Assembly (NCBI GenBank): GCA_009103225.1
Contig: RHPI01000026.1
Coordinates: 784,331 to 848,330, forward strand
Source: Chlorokybus atmophyticus
Taxonomy: Eukaryota > Streptophyta > Chlorokybophyceae > Chlorokybales > Chlorokybaceae
Length of the DNA: 64,000 nt
Direction: 5' to 3'
The notes beneath the pieces were generated by a model. That model was not told the DNA's origin and searched no databases. It saw nothing but the letters and a program-made list of their open reading frames with translations. Shown here piece by piece: positions 25,305-36,239 of the stretch. Each line of letters opens with the position of its first letter. Positions within the stretch are counted from its first letter, which is position 1. The translations under genes were made by a program, and so were the position numbers.

Positions 25305-27598
25305 ATGGCGCGTGCAGCAGCCCTCTTGACTGTCTTCTTGCTGGCTGTGTCAACAGTCTGCGCTGCAGCAGGTACCAAACATTTGCTCTTGAAGCGAATA
25401 CTTCTTCTTGCTACCATGCCTGCTAGTTCGGTTTCTTGCAGGCTTAAGCAGTCATCCTCCATTGAGCTCACAGCACAGCATTGGGCATTGTGGGAGACAT
25501 ACCCTAATCACTGCTACCCTTTGACAGCCTGCAGCTCTCAAGTTACTTCAGGCGCGTACACCATCGCGTCCAAAGTGACACATGCTGGTGGCAAGACCAC
25601 ATTTGCTTACACTGTGACACGCAAGACCACTCAGCGCCCCGCGCACTTGACAAGCTTCTCCATCAGGGTCCCCGACTGCTTGGCCACTGGACCCTTCCCT
25701 GCATGGGGCCCCAAAAGTACAGTCTTATCATGTCAACGCGTGACTTATTCCCTGACAATCTTATCACCTGCAATTGGCATGCTGAAAACTCTATCACGCA
25801 GATGTTGGTGGTGCCACTCCCCCAGCGGAGTTTACTAAGATTGGCTCTTACTTCTTCCGCTGGAACTTTGGCTTCCCCCCAAATGCCCTGAGCACAACTT
25901 ACACAGGTAGGTCATGAGCTACCTGCAAGTCCTTGAGCTGGACTGGAGGGTTGCTGATAATGACGTTAACATGCAGTTACATTCACTGGGAGCATATCGG
26001 CCAACACTGAGACCTTCATTGGATGGAGCGAGGATGGCACCATTGGCGGCCATGTTGACAGTGGAACCATCTGTGGTCCGGGGTCATGCCCAGCAACAAC
26101 ACCAACCCCATCTCCATCACCAAGTATGCAACCGGTGCTGTTTGTTCATCACTGCATGATCGTGTACATTGCCGCACACTCATTTGTGCTGGTTATTCTG
26201 GTTGGTGACTTCCTCTCGGCGCGTCAACACTGCAACAGACTGTGGAGGTAAGCCAGTGTGTGCAGGTCTATGCATGGACAGGACAAAATCAAAATGCAGA
26301 CCCCTGACACTAGGTTGGCCTTTGAACAGTTGTGGTGAAGACTTTTACTGAGCTCAAGACTGCCGTGGAGACTCCTCCGCCAGCCGGGTGCACGCGCCGT
26401 GTCGTCAACGTGGCAGATGACATCACCTGGCCCAAGTGCTGTGTCAAGAATTACTGCAACGGCCTCCCTTGCCCAACATGCTGCCCACTGAACGTCACAA
26501 GAAGTGTGCTCATCAAAGGCTGTGGTGCAAAGAAGACCCTTGACGGCAATGGTCAGGGCAACATTATCGTGCAAACAGCCGGCTCCCTCTCGCTCTCCAA
26601 CCTGATCCTTCAGCACGCCAACACCAACACCGACCAGATCTGCGTAAGCCAGTTGAAGTGTGCGTGTTGTAGCAGCAACTCAAGACATGCATAGTATGCG
26701 GGTGTGGGATTGTCAGCCATCTGTAACATATGCCATTGTCTGCTGACTACTACTCTTGATTGCGAGCAGAACAGCTTCTTCGGTGGAGCCGTGTTTGTTT
26801 CACGCGGCGGCTTGTATGCGACGGACGTGACATTCCAGGATAATGTCGCTTATGTAAGCATTGGCACTTTTGCAATTACAGTTGATCTAAAGTGGGAGTC
26901 TAACACCTGGTTGCTTACCCATTGTTGGCGTGCACAGGATGGTGCGGGAGTGTATGTTGGTCTGTACTACGCCTCTGGAGGAGCCAAGGCCGTGTTCAAC
27001 AGATGCTCATTCTTTCGCAACCAGTAAGCAGTGGTCACACTGCACAAGTTGTTCTTGTCACGCACAAGTTGACCAAATGCCTTTGTTACACCAGTGCCTT
27101 AGCAAGCATCTGCGAGCAAGTTCCCGGCAGTATTGGCGGTAATGGTGGTGGCGTCAACACTGCGTCTGGTGGTAGGAGCGCATACAGATACTGCACTTTT
27201 GGCAAAGGCGCCAACAAGAACACGTTCCAGGGCGGAAGGATTTTTGACTCGTACAGTGGTGGTGGGGTAAGTGTCCCCCAGAAGCGGCCACATACGTTAT
27301 GGCACATAGTGTGTGCACACAATGCAAGAAGTGTTAGTAAGGATACATGCTGTCGCTAACTCTTGTATGCCTCGCAGCCTGATGTCGCTGGTGGTGGCAC
27401 AGCGTGTCCCTCGATCACTGGCATTGATGTAAGTGCCTTGCATGGGCTACTTCTATTGTGCCCGTTGTATTGCTCTTATGTAATGTCCTCACCAACTGTC
27501 TTGACTGACAGACAACCAACTCCACTGCACTGACCACACCCGCAACGTGTCCTGCTCGCTGTCCAAGTGGCAGCTGCCCTGTCTACAAGAGCTGCTAG
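25305..27598 (+). CDS. Secreted protein with a right-handed beta-helix-like domain
   Basis: Exons 25305-25371, 25528-25716, 25802-25906, 25977-26123, a possible 9-nt microexon 26239-26247, 26330-26643, 26770-26853, 26938-27023, 27095-27266, 27378-27428 and 27512-27598 join in frame (436 residues). It starts with a clear signal peptide (MARAAALLTVFLLAVSTVCA). The middle has a PTPSPSP linker followed by a Cys-rich stretch (KCCVKNYCNGLPCPTCCP). Then come beta-helix style repeats: SLSLSNLILQHANT, GGAVFVSRGGLYATDVTFQD, GAGVYVGLYYASG, AVFNRCSFFRN, GGGVNTASGGRSAYRYCTF. These resemble adhesin or pectate-lyase-like solenoids. No catalytic signature or membrane anchor is visible. A surface or extracellular-matrix role is inferred only from the secretion signal and fold. 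Confidence 0.83.
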
Positions 27599-29019
27599 GT
27601 ACTTCCTCTGGCATGTTTTGACAGTGGGCTTACACAGGGATGCAAGACCTCACATTCTCCTTGTTGTAATTTGACAGACAGATAGTCAAAATTTGACAGA
27701 CAAAAGAATCGCCGAGTGTACTGATGGAGTTGCAAACTGCAGGTGCTGGGGTATGTCAACAATGCACGCTCAAGCGTCAAATTTTGACTATAGCATGGTA
27801 ATGGTGAATTGGCCAGTTGCGCGATGTATGGCGCCTAGTTTGTGTATAGTGGACGGTAACTGTGTGAGCAGCCACTTGCAGCAATTTTGCAGAGGTTGGC
27901 TGTTGTCTCAACGACACGTGCATAGCAGTTGATAGTTTTACACTTCTTCAGTGGCAGTTTTTTTTGGAACAGTGGCAGATGCATGCACAAGTAGGCTATT
28001 GTTCGAATATCAACATGATCGTGGTTTTGCCATTGACATCATAGAACCATCACCTGCCTGAGAAAATAAATGTTTTCCCAATGGGCGAGGCTATTATTGC
28101 AGTTCTCTGATTCTCAAACAAGTAACAGTGATGGGTATAAGTGTATAACATTATCAACAACATCGTCACACCAAGCTACATGCTGTCATCCCTGCCTCAT
28201 CACTGCACAAGCGTACTCACACGCATGCCATGTAAGGGACAAACTGTCTACGTGACTATGCAAGACACACTCACACACAGATACCGTTAACCATCACCAG
28301 CACGGTGGGTTGAAGAAGAGTAGTGCAGAAAGGCATATAAACAGTACAGCATCACAACCAACCTGTAGGAACCATCGGCGGCAGCGAAGCCAGAACAGCA
28401 GGCAGGTTATAGTAGCTCACAGGGAGAGGGGTGATACCTTGATTTGTTACATACAGTTGAAACCATGGCCAAACACCTTCTTTGTTCTAAACTGAACCAA
28501 TAACTCTACTCAAGGTATGACCAAATTTATAGCCACGATAACCTCACGCATCTTAGCTCACAAACATATCATTGTCGACTCCATGAAAACTGCACCACAA
28601 GGGCACAACTACAAGTCAACGTACCATGTAGTTGCCGGTTACTGGCCTGCTGAGTACGGAGTGACAAGTAGCTACCATGAACCAAAAATGCTGCCTTATT
28701 ATCCATACGGCACCCTGATGCACATATAAACTGTTACTTGAAGCCATCCTGACATCTTCATATATGCATCAATTCCTGTACAAGATGGTGGTGGTGCGCC
28801 ATCACATGCATACCACCGCATAGATGTACTATGGTAGGTGCTGTGTTGTCAGCCACTAGCCCTGGGCTTGCGCTCCTTGTTCTGCATGACTTCATGTCTC
28901 ACATCGCAGCAGTTTGCCATAGCAATCAATAATGTGTGGAATAGTAATCACAATCGGGATAGTATTAACCAGGTCTGTCGTAGCATGCGCACAGCGGGCA
29001 CGACCCTATGCCATCTTTA
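27599..29019. other. Intergenic region, no supported gene
   Basis: Only short unrelated open frames. A perfect 15-bp inverted repeat (TAGTCAAAATTTGAC at 27683-27697 and its complement at 27776-27790) lies 85 bp after the previous gene's stop codon. Homology with the secreted Cys-rich gene begins near 29020. Confidence 0.5.
27683..27790. repeat. 108 bp segment with perfect 15-bp terminal inverted repeats
   Basis: TAGTCAAAATTTGAC at 27683-27697 and GTCAAATTTTGACTA at 27776-27790 are exact reverse complements. The size and termini recall a very short MITE, but no flanking target duplication was established. Confidence 0.7.
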
Positions 29020-31330
29020 TCATACTGAGACCGGCAGGGTGCACTCGGTCAGGTATGCTGCATGTTCGTTGTCTGTAACGATGGCCACACCCGATATTGT
29101 CGCAAAGATCTGAACGGCGTTCTCATCTGCACACCAGTTTTGTGTCTGAGCATGCATGTGCATTTGATGTCGGTATGCGCATACCCATGGGTAAAAATGT
29201 ACTACTGCAGGCCACACGCGCATACATGAACACATGCCAGAGCAACAGGTAGCATACGCAGCTTATGAGCCTCATATGCTGCAAGCTGCAAATTGAATAC
29301 AAGCACAGATGCGGGCAGACGTACGAGGAGCTTGCACAAGTGCTCATTGCATAGCATGAATCCCACTCTACATGCACATGCGTGCTTGTGTGTACGTACT
29401 GTAGGTGCGAGTCCAAGTGCCCGAGCCTGGAAATTGCATGACACACACTGAAGAGTGGTCCCGCTGCAGACGATGACGTACGATCCCTTGCTGTAAACAT
29501 GGCCGCTCGCGGTCACATCCCTACACAAGAGAGCAATCACCTATTAACATCCACCTATCCATTTGCAATGTGGTTGCATGTTGCATAGATATACACACCT
29601 GAGGTAATCCGCAAGGAGCAGGACTTGCGACTTGTAATACGTCAACGCGCGAGCATTCTGAAAGCTATTGTACGGGTCTATTGGACAAACAGAAACAAAG
29701 TCAACCTTAGGTCGTTGCGAGAGGACAGACGCATGCAAGAAGAAGGAAACAATGACTACATATGTCATCGTAGACTGGAATGGGCGTTATGACACAGGTC
29801 ATGGGAGAACCACGGCATTTTATGAGCGATGCAGTGTGCCCCGAGCACGCATAGGGTGCTGATAGAAACAATGTTGTTCCATTGGCGCCATCGTTGATTG
29901 CATCGAGGGACACTTGGCCGCAAACAGGCGTGGTTGACGGGAGACTCGTGTGCTGGCATGCGCTGAGTCCAAAGGTCTTGCTGTTGCAGGAAAGAAGGAG
30001 CACTTTCGCAGGGTAGGCGGTATTTCCCACTGATAACACAAGACGTAAAGCCGGTCGCCCAGCAAAGCTATCGCCTGCACCGGGGATATGGACCGCCGCC
30101 CATCTGGCACTGCAGCGCGTATAATGCACAGATGAGCGTAACAAGCAGAGCAGCAACAATTCGCATGTTCGCACAGACACGTACAACACACAAGCACGCG
30201 CACACACTCCTCGATGCCAATGCTGCTCAACTTACTCTGTGAACCCCACATGACTACGACACGACACAACGAACATCCACCAACCCAGTTGGCAGCACAC
30301 ACACGCACACGGACACGGACACGCACACGCACACGCACACGCACTCGCACTCGCACTCGCACTCGCACACGCACACGCACTCGCACTCGCACGCACCAGC
30401 AGGCATAAGGTCGTCAGACGGCACGAAGATGTCGCACGCGCCGCATGGCTTTGAGCCTGATGTTCCGCGCGGCGGGCATGAGTTGCAGGCGTCCGCTGCG
30501 GCGTCTGTCACGTTGGCGCGTGGGCACTGCAGCAGAGCAATCACCTGCACGCGCAGCTGCTGCGAGTAAGGAATCGACTGGTTCCGGAAGCTTATTGTGA
30601 GGAAGAGGTGCGTGGCTGATACCGCCGACACTGCATGCCGCAATGCACAAACTGTATGCAGTACGGTAGAGAGTTCAGTGTCTTGGTGTGTATGGCAGAC
30701 ACTAACACGCAATGAAACGGCGTGACAGACACAAGCTTAGAGAAACCCTCAGAAAGTGAGGGGTTTCACATATGCATAAAGACGGTGATTGAGGGCTTGC
30801 GCTTGCGTACGTGAATAGGCGTCCTTTGCATAAGAGAAGGGCATCAAGATTTGGTGCAGCGGATCTTGCCGGCGTTTCTGTTGGTAAAAAGTGCACTTGT
30901 GTTGCATGTACGGAGGACCAGCCGGTGAGCCGTGTCTTCCCACATGATGTACACTTCGTCGGTGCCTGCTGGTGATAACCTCAAAGGCGAAGTCACTCAC
31001 AGCGTCTGCACGAAAGGAGAGAACAACCTCAGCTTCAGAACTACACCGGAATTCCTGGTTGTGTGCATGTGCACGAGGCAGCACAGTGTGGACTTGCCGT
31101 ATGGAGGCAAAGGAGTGGCCTTCACGGGCAGGATGGCCGAGCTAGCGTTGCAACCTGCATAGTGGATGCTTGACGACTGCTCCATCGACACATGCTAAGC
31201 GGTCATGACAGGGCCGCCATCAGAAAGCGTGTTATGCATGCTCAACCTTGATCTACTTTCAACACATTGGATCCAAACAACATACAGTGACCAATGCGAG
31301 CAAGCTTGCAAGCAAGGAATCCACTTCTTA
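29020..31330 (-). pseudogene. Damaged inverted copy of the secreted Cys-rich protein gene
   Basis: Minus-strand exons match those of the plus-strand gene at 36763-39125: signal-peptide exon near 31240-31330 (SLLASLLALVTVCC), the AFEV exon near 30820-31010, the exon ending ALLQCPRANVTDA near 30420-30640, and the exon with LLLSCNSKTFGLSACQ and LIKCRGSPMTCVI near 29790-30110. Damage: the ATG of the paralogue is absent at the matching site; two bases are lost in the AFEV exon (ATCACCAG against ATCACACCAG), shifting the frame; and the last four to five exons, including the Cys-rich tail, are missing because homology stops near 29020. Transcription of a truncated product cannot be excluded. Confidence 0.8.
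30300..30400. repeat. CGCACA / CGCACT hexanucleotide microsatellite
   Basis: Tandem hexamers of the types ACGCAC and TCGCAC lie in an intron of the damaged minus-strand gene. The matching intron of the plus copy has no comparable array. Confidence 0.9.
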
Positions 31331-31784
31331 CCCAAAAGGGACGTCCAAGGCTGGGCGGCGTCCGCCAATGCAGGAGCGGGAGCCGAGTTTAAGGATATGC
31401 CAATGCAGCATACCAGCACCACAAGCGAGCCACAGGCGGCCCTCTGGATATTTTTCGTGGAGTTGGACAGAGTTTGTGGGTGGTAGTGGGTGCGCAAAAT
31501 GCATACAGACTGGTGGACCTGGCAGGGGCCATGGCTCAGCAGGCGCGTGTGCACATGCGCACCCACCCGCTCACCCATTCACAGCGCATGCCTTACTTAG
31601 GACATAATGCCGCTAAGTTGCGCATGCGGTCAACCAAACACCACCACTGATCCTTCGGCTTGCTGTTGTGCACGCACCTTCATGCTCGCCATGCCGGTCG
31701 GGGAGTTGATGGACACAGGCGCTACCAGCTTGCACGCCGCCGCCGGCAACTCCAAGCTCAACAACCTACTCAAGAAGCTTCCAT

Positions 31785-31801
31785 GCTCATGCTCATGCTC
31801 A

Positions 31802-31854
<53 letters not shown>

Positions 31855-31862
31855 ATGCTCAC
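31785..31862. repeat. TGCTCA / TGCTCG hexanucleotide array
   Basis: About 13 units, with TCA variants at both ends and TCG variants in the middle. The homologous site in the other arm (about 36241-36260) has only about three units, so the array expanded after duplication. Confidence 0.93.
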
Positions 31863-33109
31863 ACCCTTGCTTTGTGCGCATGCCTGTACCTTGAAGTAAT
31901 ACGCCTGCCTCCTGAGAATGGTGAGAGAGAAAGTTTCGCACGTTTCTCGTTTGCTTGCCCCTGTCGCAGTACGGCTTGGCGCCTGATGTAGTGAGGGTCA
32001 TGATGGCAGTAGACTGTAATCTGGTACAAACGCTGCGCGTGGCCAAAGGCTAGGAGCACAAACCTAGGTAGGCAGCTAGGCTTGTGCTACATGCTAGCAC
32101 TGCTGCTGCTGGTCATTTGGCCACCGTACCAGGCTGCTACCTCTGCACCGTGCAACGCAGGCTATGCTGCAAGTTGCATTGTATCTTCGTTAGAAAGAGC
32201 ACTAGTGCGTTATACCCGTGGCACAACCACGGGTTCCACGGTGGTTGTACATTTTTTGTGCTGTTACCATGGGGTTCGGGGGGGGGCTCACCCTAACCAA
32301 CTAGAGATTGTGCGGCATGGTTGTTGCCTCACAAGTCTTGTGCATTTGGTACGCAGCTGAAGTTGATTGTCGTAGATGCACCACATTAAAATTAGGGGGG
32401 CAAGCAAAGTGCATCCATCGTGCGTGTTCAAATGCAGGACCCCTAGCCAATCTCTGTAACGGCATTGCTAAGACAACGACACGGCACCCTTTGGCCACCC
32501 CACTGATAATAGGCAGTCACTGTAGACATGCCAATCTAGCCAATCTCTGTAACGGCATTGCTAAGACAACGACACTGCAACTTTTGGCCACCCCAGTGAT
32601 AATNGTAATGACCATTACCACTATCATGTATACACACATCATGTGTACATGCGCAGCTTTTATGACACATACCTTCTATATCACACCACTTCAAGTATAC
32701 GATACAGAATACGTGCATGCATCATCGTATTATCATTAAATGATACATTATGCATCGCACATATAATACATTATGCGATGCATAATGTATTATATGTGGG
32801 CATAATGGGGGCCACCTGCGCAGGATCGTTTAAAGAACAGTTATAAAAGCGTGTATTGGGCATTATAAACTCGTAGTGATGTATTTGTTTCTTGAGGCAA
32901 TCGTGCAACCTGCAATCCCATGCTATGGTGTGTTGGTGTTTTTAGTAATACGGGGTGCTATCACACATGTTAATGCATGGCATGTTTGCATGCGCATTCT
33001 GTGGCGGCATCGCACACCAGCATGCTTCATGCATAGCCACATTCAACGCTTGTAGCCCAAGGTCAGGCTTTATGCTTTCTCGTCTCACTTCTATGCCATC
33101 GAATGAGAT
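31863..33109. other. Spacer of the second inverted duplication, part 1
   Basis: Holds the second copy of the 317 bp repeat (32287-32603), an N at 32604, and a strong palindrome near 32740-32800 built from ATACATTATGCATCGCA and its complement. No coding exon is supported. Confidence 0.55.
32287..32603. repeat. 317 bp dispersed repeat, copy 2, ending at an N
   Basis: Same sequence as 22138-22454. The copy ends at 32603 and the next base is N (32604), after which sequence is different. Confidence 0.92.
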
Positions 33110-33407
33110 GCGGGTAGATGAAGTAGGTGAGTCGTCGTGTGTACAGATGTTGCGGCGTCTGTGCTACCGTTATTGCTGCAGAGGGGATGTACATGCTGCG
33201 GGTAGATGAAGTAGGTGAGTCGTCGTGTGTACAGATGTGTCGTCGTGTGTACAGATGTTTCGGCGTCTGTGCTACCGTTATTGCAGAGGGGATGTACATG
33301 CTGCGGGTAGATGAAGTAGGTGAGTCACCTATTTCATCTACCCGCAGCATGTACATCCCCTCTGCAGCAATAACGGTAGCACAGACGCCGCAACATCTGT
33401 ACACACG
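33110..33407. repeat. Tandem repeat capped by its own inverted copy
   Basis: Units beginning GCGGGTAGATGAAGTAGGTG start at 33110, 33198 and 33303. The last start is followed almost at once by an inverted copy running to about 33407, giving a nearly perfect 80-bp-arm hairpin with a loop of a few bases centred near 33324. Confidence 0.9.
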
Positions 33408-33524
33408 GTGCGTGCGTATGTGCGTGCATTGCAGTGTAGACCATGACACACATGACGGCATGCGTTGCGAGTCACAAACTCTGAGGCACGACATGCATTA
33501 TAGGTGCATCACGCATCACATATT

Positions 33525-33930
33525 ATGCATAATAATAATAATGATTATCGTCATACTTAAAGCAGACATGTTCAGCAATATACACATGCACAAATACACG
33601 TACTACCTGACGTAGATGGCTATTATACCTCTTACATTTGCTATTGCTGTTCCAATTGTACGGCTCCTATAACACAACCACCACTGTAGCGCTCACAATG
33701 GGTGCCACCCATCGTGCACACATAGCAATGTGCATTATAATAATAACAATTATTGTCATGCTTAAAGCAAATATCTATACATACACATGCACAAATATAC
33801 GTAATACCGATGCAATATGACTATCATATCTTTTACATTTACTACTGCTGTATCAACTCAACATCTGCCGCATCGCGACCACTGCTGTAGTGGTCACAAT
33901 GGGTGCCACCCATTGTGCGCGTATATCATT
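33525..33930. repeat. Two tandem ~200 bp units each ending in a short palindrome
   Basis: Both units contain CATAATAATAA-like AT-rich DNA, then CATGCACAAATA, then TTTACTATTGCTGT-like DNA, and end near GGTGCCACCCAT (33700-33712 and 33901-33913), which is part of the palindrome CAATGGGTGCCACCCATTG in the second unit. Confidence 0.78.
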
Positions 33931-35996
33931 GTGAATATGGTTACACATTCTTACGCAATATGCGTTGTGGCTTGACACAATGCATTTATATAAAATTGAA
34001 TGCTACGTAAATATAATTGATTGTCACACACATGCTGGTATGCGCATGTTGCTTAGTCTAGCTAGCATGTGCGTGTTGCTTGACCTGCATGCACGCAATG
34101 CATGTTGAATCTTTGTACACACACTCGCACAATCCCTCATGCAGCTTTTGTCCTCCACCGCCGCCGCAACTGCGACCTGCCGCCAAGCGTAAACTGCGAC
34201 GGATGACGCGCGGCGCAGGCACCTGCTTACTGGCACACCAGGGCGCTGGTTTGCCGTCGGTAGGCTTCACCACTGCAAGTGGTGTCGCCCAATGCACTCC
34301 ATCCGAATGATAAATCTGTCTGGCTTCCAGGCCGTATCCGGCAGCGCGGTAAGGCAATGCGGACGGCTTTTATAAATTTCAGCCGCCACGTGGCGCGCGT
34401 ACGAAAATGCAGACATGCAACGCTTTCAATAATGTTAGTGATTAGTGATCCCTTTTTATCCTGCGCCAACTGTGCTTTCAACGGGGATGCTCTAAGTGTG
34501 AAAAATTTGATATGCTCTTGACTTCAACCGGAGGAGAATGCGAGCCCATTGCGCCAAACGGGGCAGCCCTACTCATCATAGTTGTGGCACGCCTTATTTT
34601 AACATATTTCCAGCGCTTATAGCTTGTACTCTTGCCTTTATATGTTATGTTCAATATGGCTGTTGACCTAGTAATGGTGAGCGAAGAGTGCGACAGTGTA
34701 ACAATGCTCGTGCTCATATGCACAGCACACCAGTCATACAACAAGTGTGGGCAAGTACTACTATGCTTAGTAAGCACAGTCTTGACACGAGAACCTTGCC
34801 TTCCTCCGCGCATGCACGCACGCATCAAGCACACACACGAACACTACTACTTCTCACGCCAAGTCAGAACGCAGCAGTGTGCCTTGGATCACAACTCTCT
34901 CAAGCATACACCAGCATACCACAGCAGAGAGCAGAAAGCAAAGTTGGTTGTAGTACACAGGGTTTTCCTATTTATATCAGCACCAAAACTAAGCAGGTAG
35001 TAACCAGGCGTTTTGTTCATGATTTACCAAATCTAAAGGACTGTATAAGTGCAGGCTGCTGCCCCTCGTCGGGTACCTTTCACGCGGCAGCTGACTGTGC
35101 ACTCCGCGTCGTAAGGTACTGCACATGCACAGTGGTAGCTGACGAAGTCCGCGTCACCTGACATTGCCTAGTCAGGTGCACTGTCACATGCCGCGGCAGT
35201 CATGTCGCTACTGGCTAGGCGGCAAGCAGGTCGCAGGCAGCTGCTGCAGAAGGCAAAATCGCGCGCTGCAGTAGAGCCGGCGCCAGAAGGGCCTAATAAA
35301 GCCTTGAAAAACCCTTTGTTAAGCCAGAAAAGGGGGCAAAACACATACTATACATGCAGTAAAATAATCAAAAGGGTCTAGGCTGTTACAGACAGTATCA
35401 CAGTAACGTTTAGCATCCGCGCTTGTGTTCAATGGCGTTACTGTGAGCATGGGCGTCACCGAACTGAACCTGATCAAACCATTGACTTCGTATGCCAAGC
35501 ATGTGAAAAAAATTGTGAAACATCAAGTTTATAACAACGAGGGTTATGATGGTTCGTATGATACATGTGCGTGCAACTATTTTCGACGTATTACAAAGCA
35601 TGCGTTCAAGAAAGGTGTGGGGGGTATTGATGCATTGCATTGATTCATTTGTGCGCACATAATGTCAACGTACAACTGGCACGTATAATCGTAGTAGTAA
35701 CTATTTATATATGGAATGTGATGACATATAATAAGTAATTTAAAAAATGATGTGGCAAAGCTATTAAGAATAATAGCTAATGACGTGTTAGATTGCATCT
35801 TTTGATGTTTGAGCGTTTATATACGTACGCCTCCATGCGATAAAATCTCAGCAACGCGATAGACACTATTGAAGCTGATCATGTATGTATCTGTGTAAGA
35901 TGTTTGAGCTTGTGTTGAGCTTAAGCTTAATTGCATACATTACCCATCGAGCAAAAGAGGGTTCATTTTCTTTTGGTTGAAGAGAAACATGCGAAA
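33931..35996. other. Spacer of the second inverted duplication, part 2
   Basis: No gene is supported. Compositions alternate: AT-rich at 33930-34020, more CpG-rich at 34140-34400 and 35060-35300, then AT-rich from 35300. A 72-codon frame at 35425-35643 (start MFNGVTVSMGVTELNLIKPL) looks somewhat protein-like but has no recognised family and follows directly on a hairpin. Confidence 0.45.
35398..35446. repeat. Hairpin with 11-bp arms in AT-rich DNA
   Basis: TCACAGTAACG at 35398-35408 and CGTTACTGTGA at 35436-35446 are exact reverse complements with a 27-nt loop. Confidence 0.85.
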
Positions 35997-36155
35997 TGAA
36001 GGGTGGTCCGTGTCTCGGACCGCAAGCTACGTACTCTAAATGTACTTTCTTGCCATGCGCATCACCCGTACAATGTAATGAAGGGTGGTCGGTGCCTCAG
36101 ACCGCAAGCTACGGACTCTAGCAGTACGGTCTGTGTGTACTTTCTTGCCATGTTG
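35997..36155. repeat. Two tandem copies of an ~81 bp unit
   Basis: ATGAAGGGTGGTC starts at 35997 and again at 36078; both continue with GACCGCAAGCTACG and TGTACTTTCTTGCCATG-like DNA, with scattered differences. A GGTC...GACC inverted motif sits inside each unit. Confidence 0.85.
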
Positions 36156-36239
36156 CCCCAGACGCAAAGCCCGTAGCACGACACAGGGCCAAGGCTGAAC
36201 CTTTTGCCGTCAGAATGCGCCGTGGAAGCCGGCCGCTAG

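Larger units (their letters stand above)
29020..31780. repeat. Left arm of a second inverted duplication
   Basis: Pairs in reverse complement with about 36240-39070. Outer (5') homology includes the segment before the signal-peptide exon (CGCCGCCCAGCCTTGG) and the ATGAAGGTGCGTGC block. Divergence is clearly greater than in the 14 kb palindrome. Confidence 0.8.

Noticed and set aside
35425-35643. 72-codon frame starting MFNGVTVSMG as a gene
   Set aside because: Short, no known family, sits in a hairpin-bearing AT-rich patch; kept only as a note.
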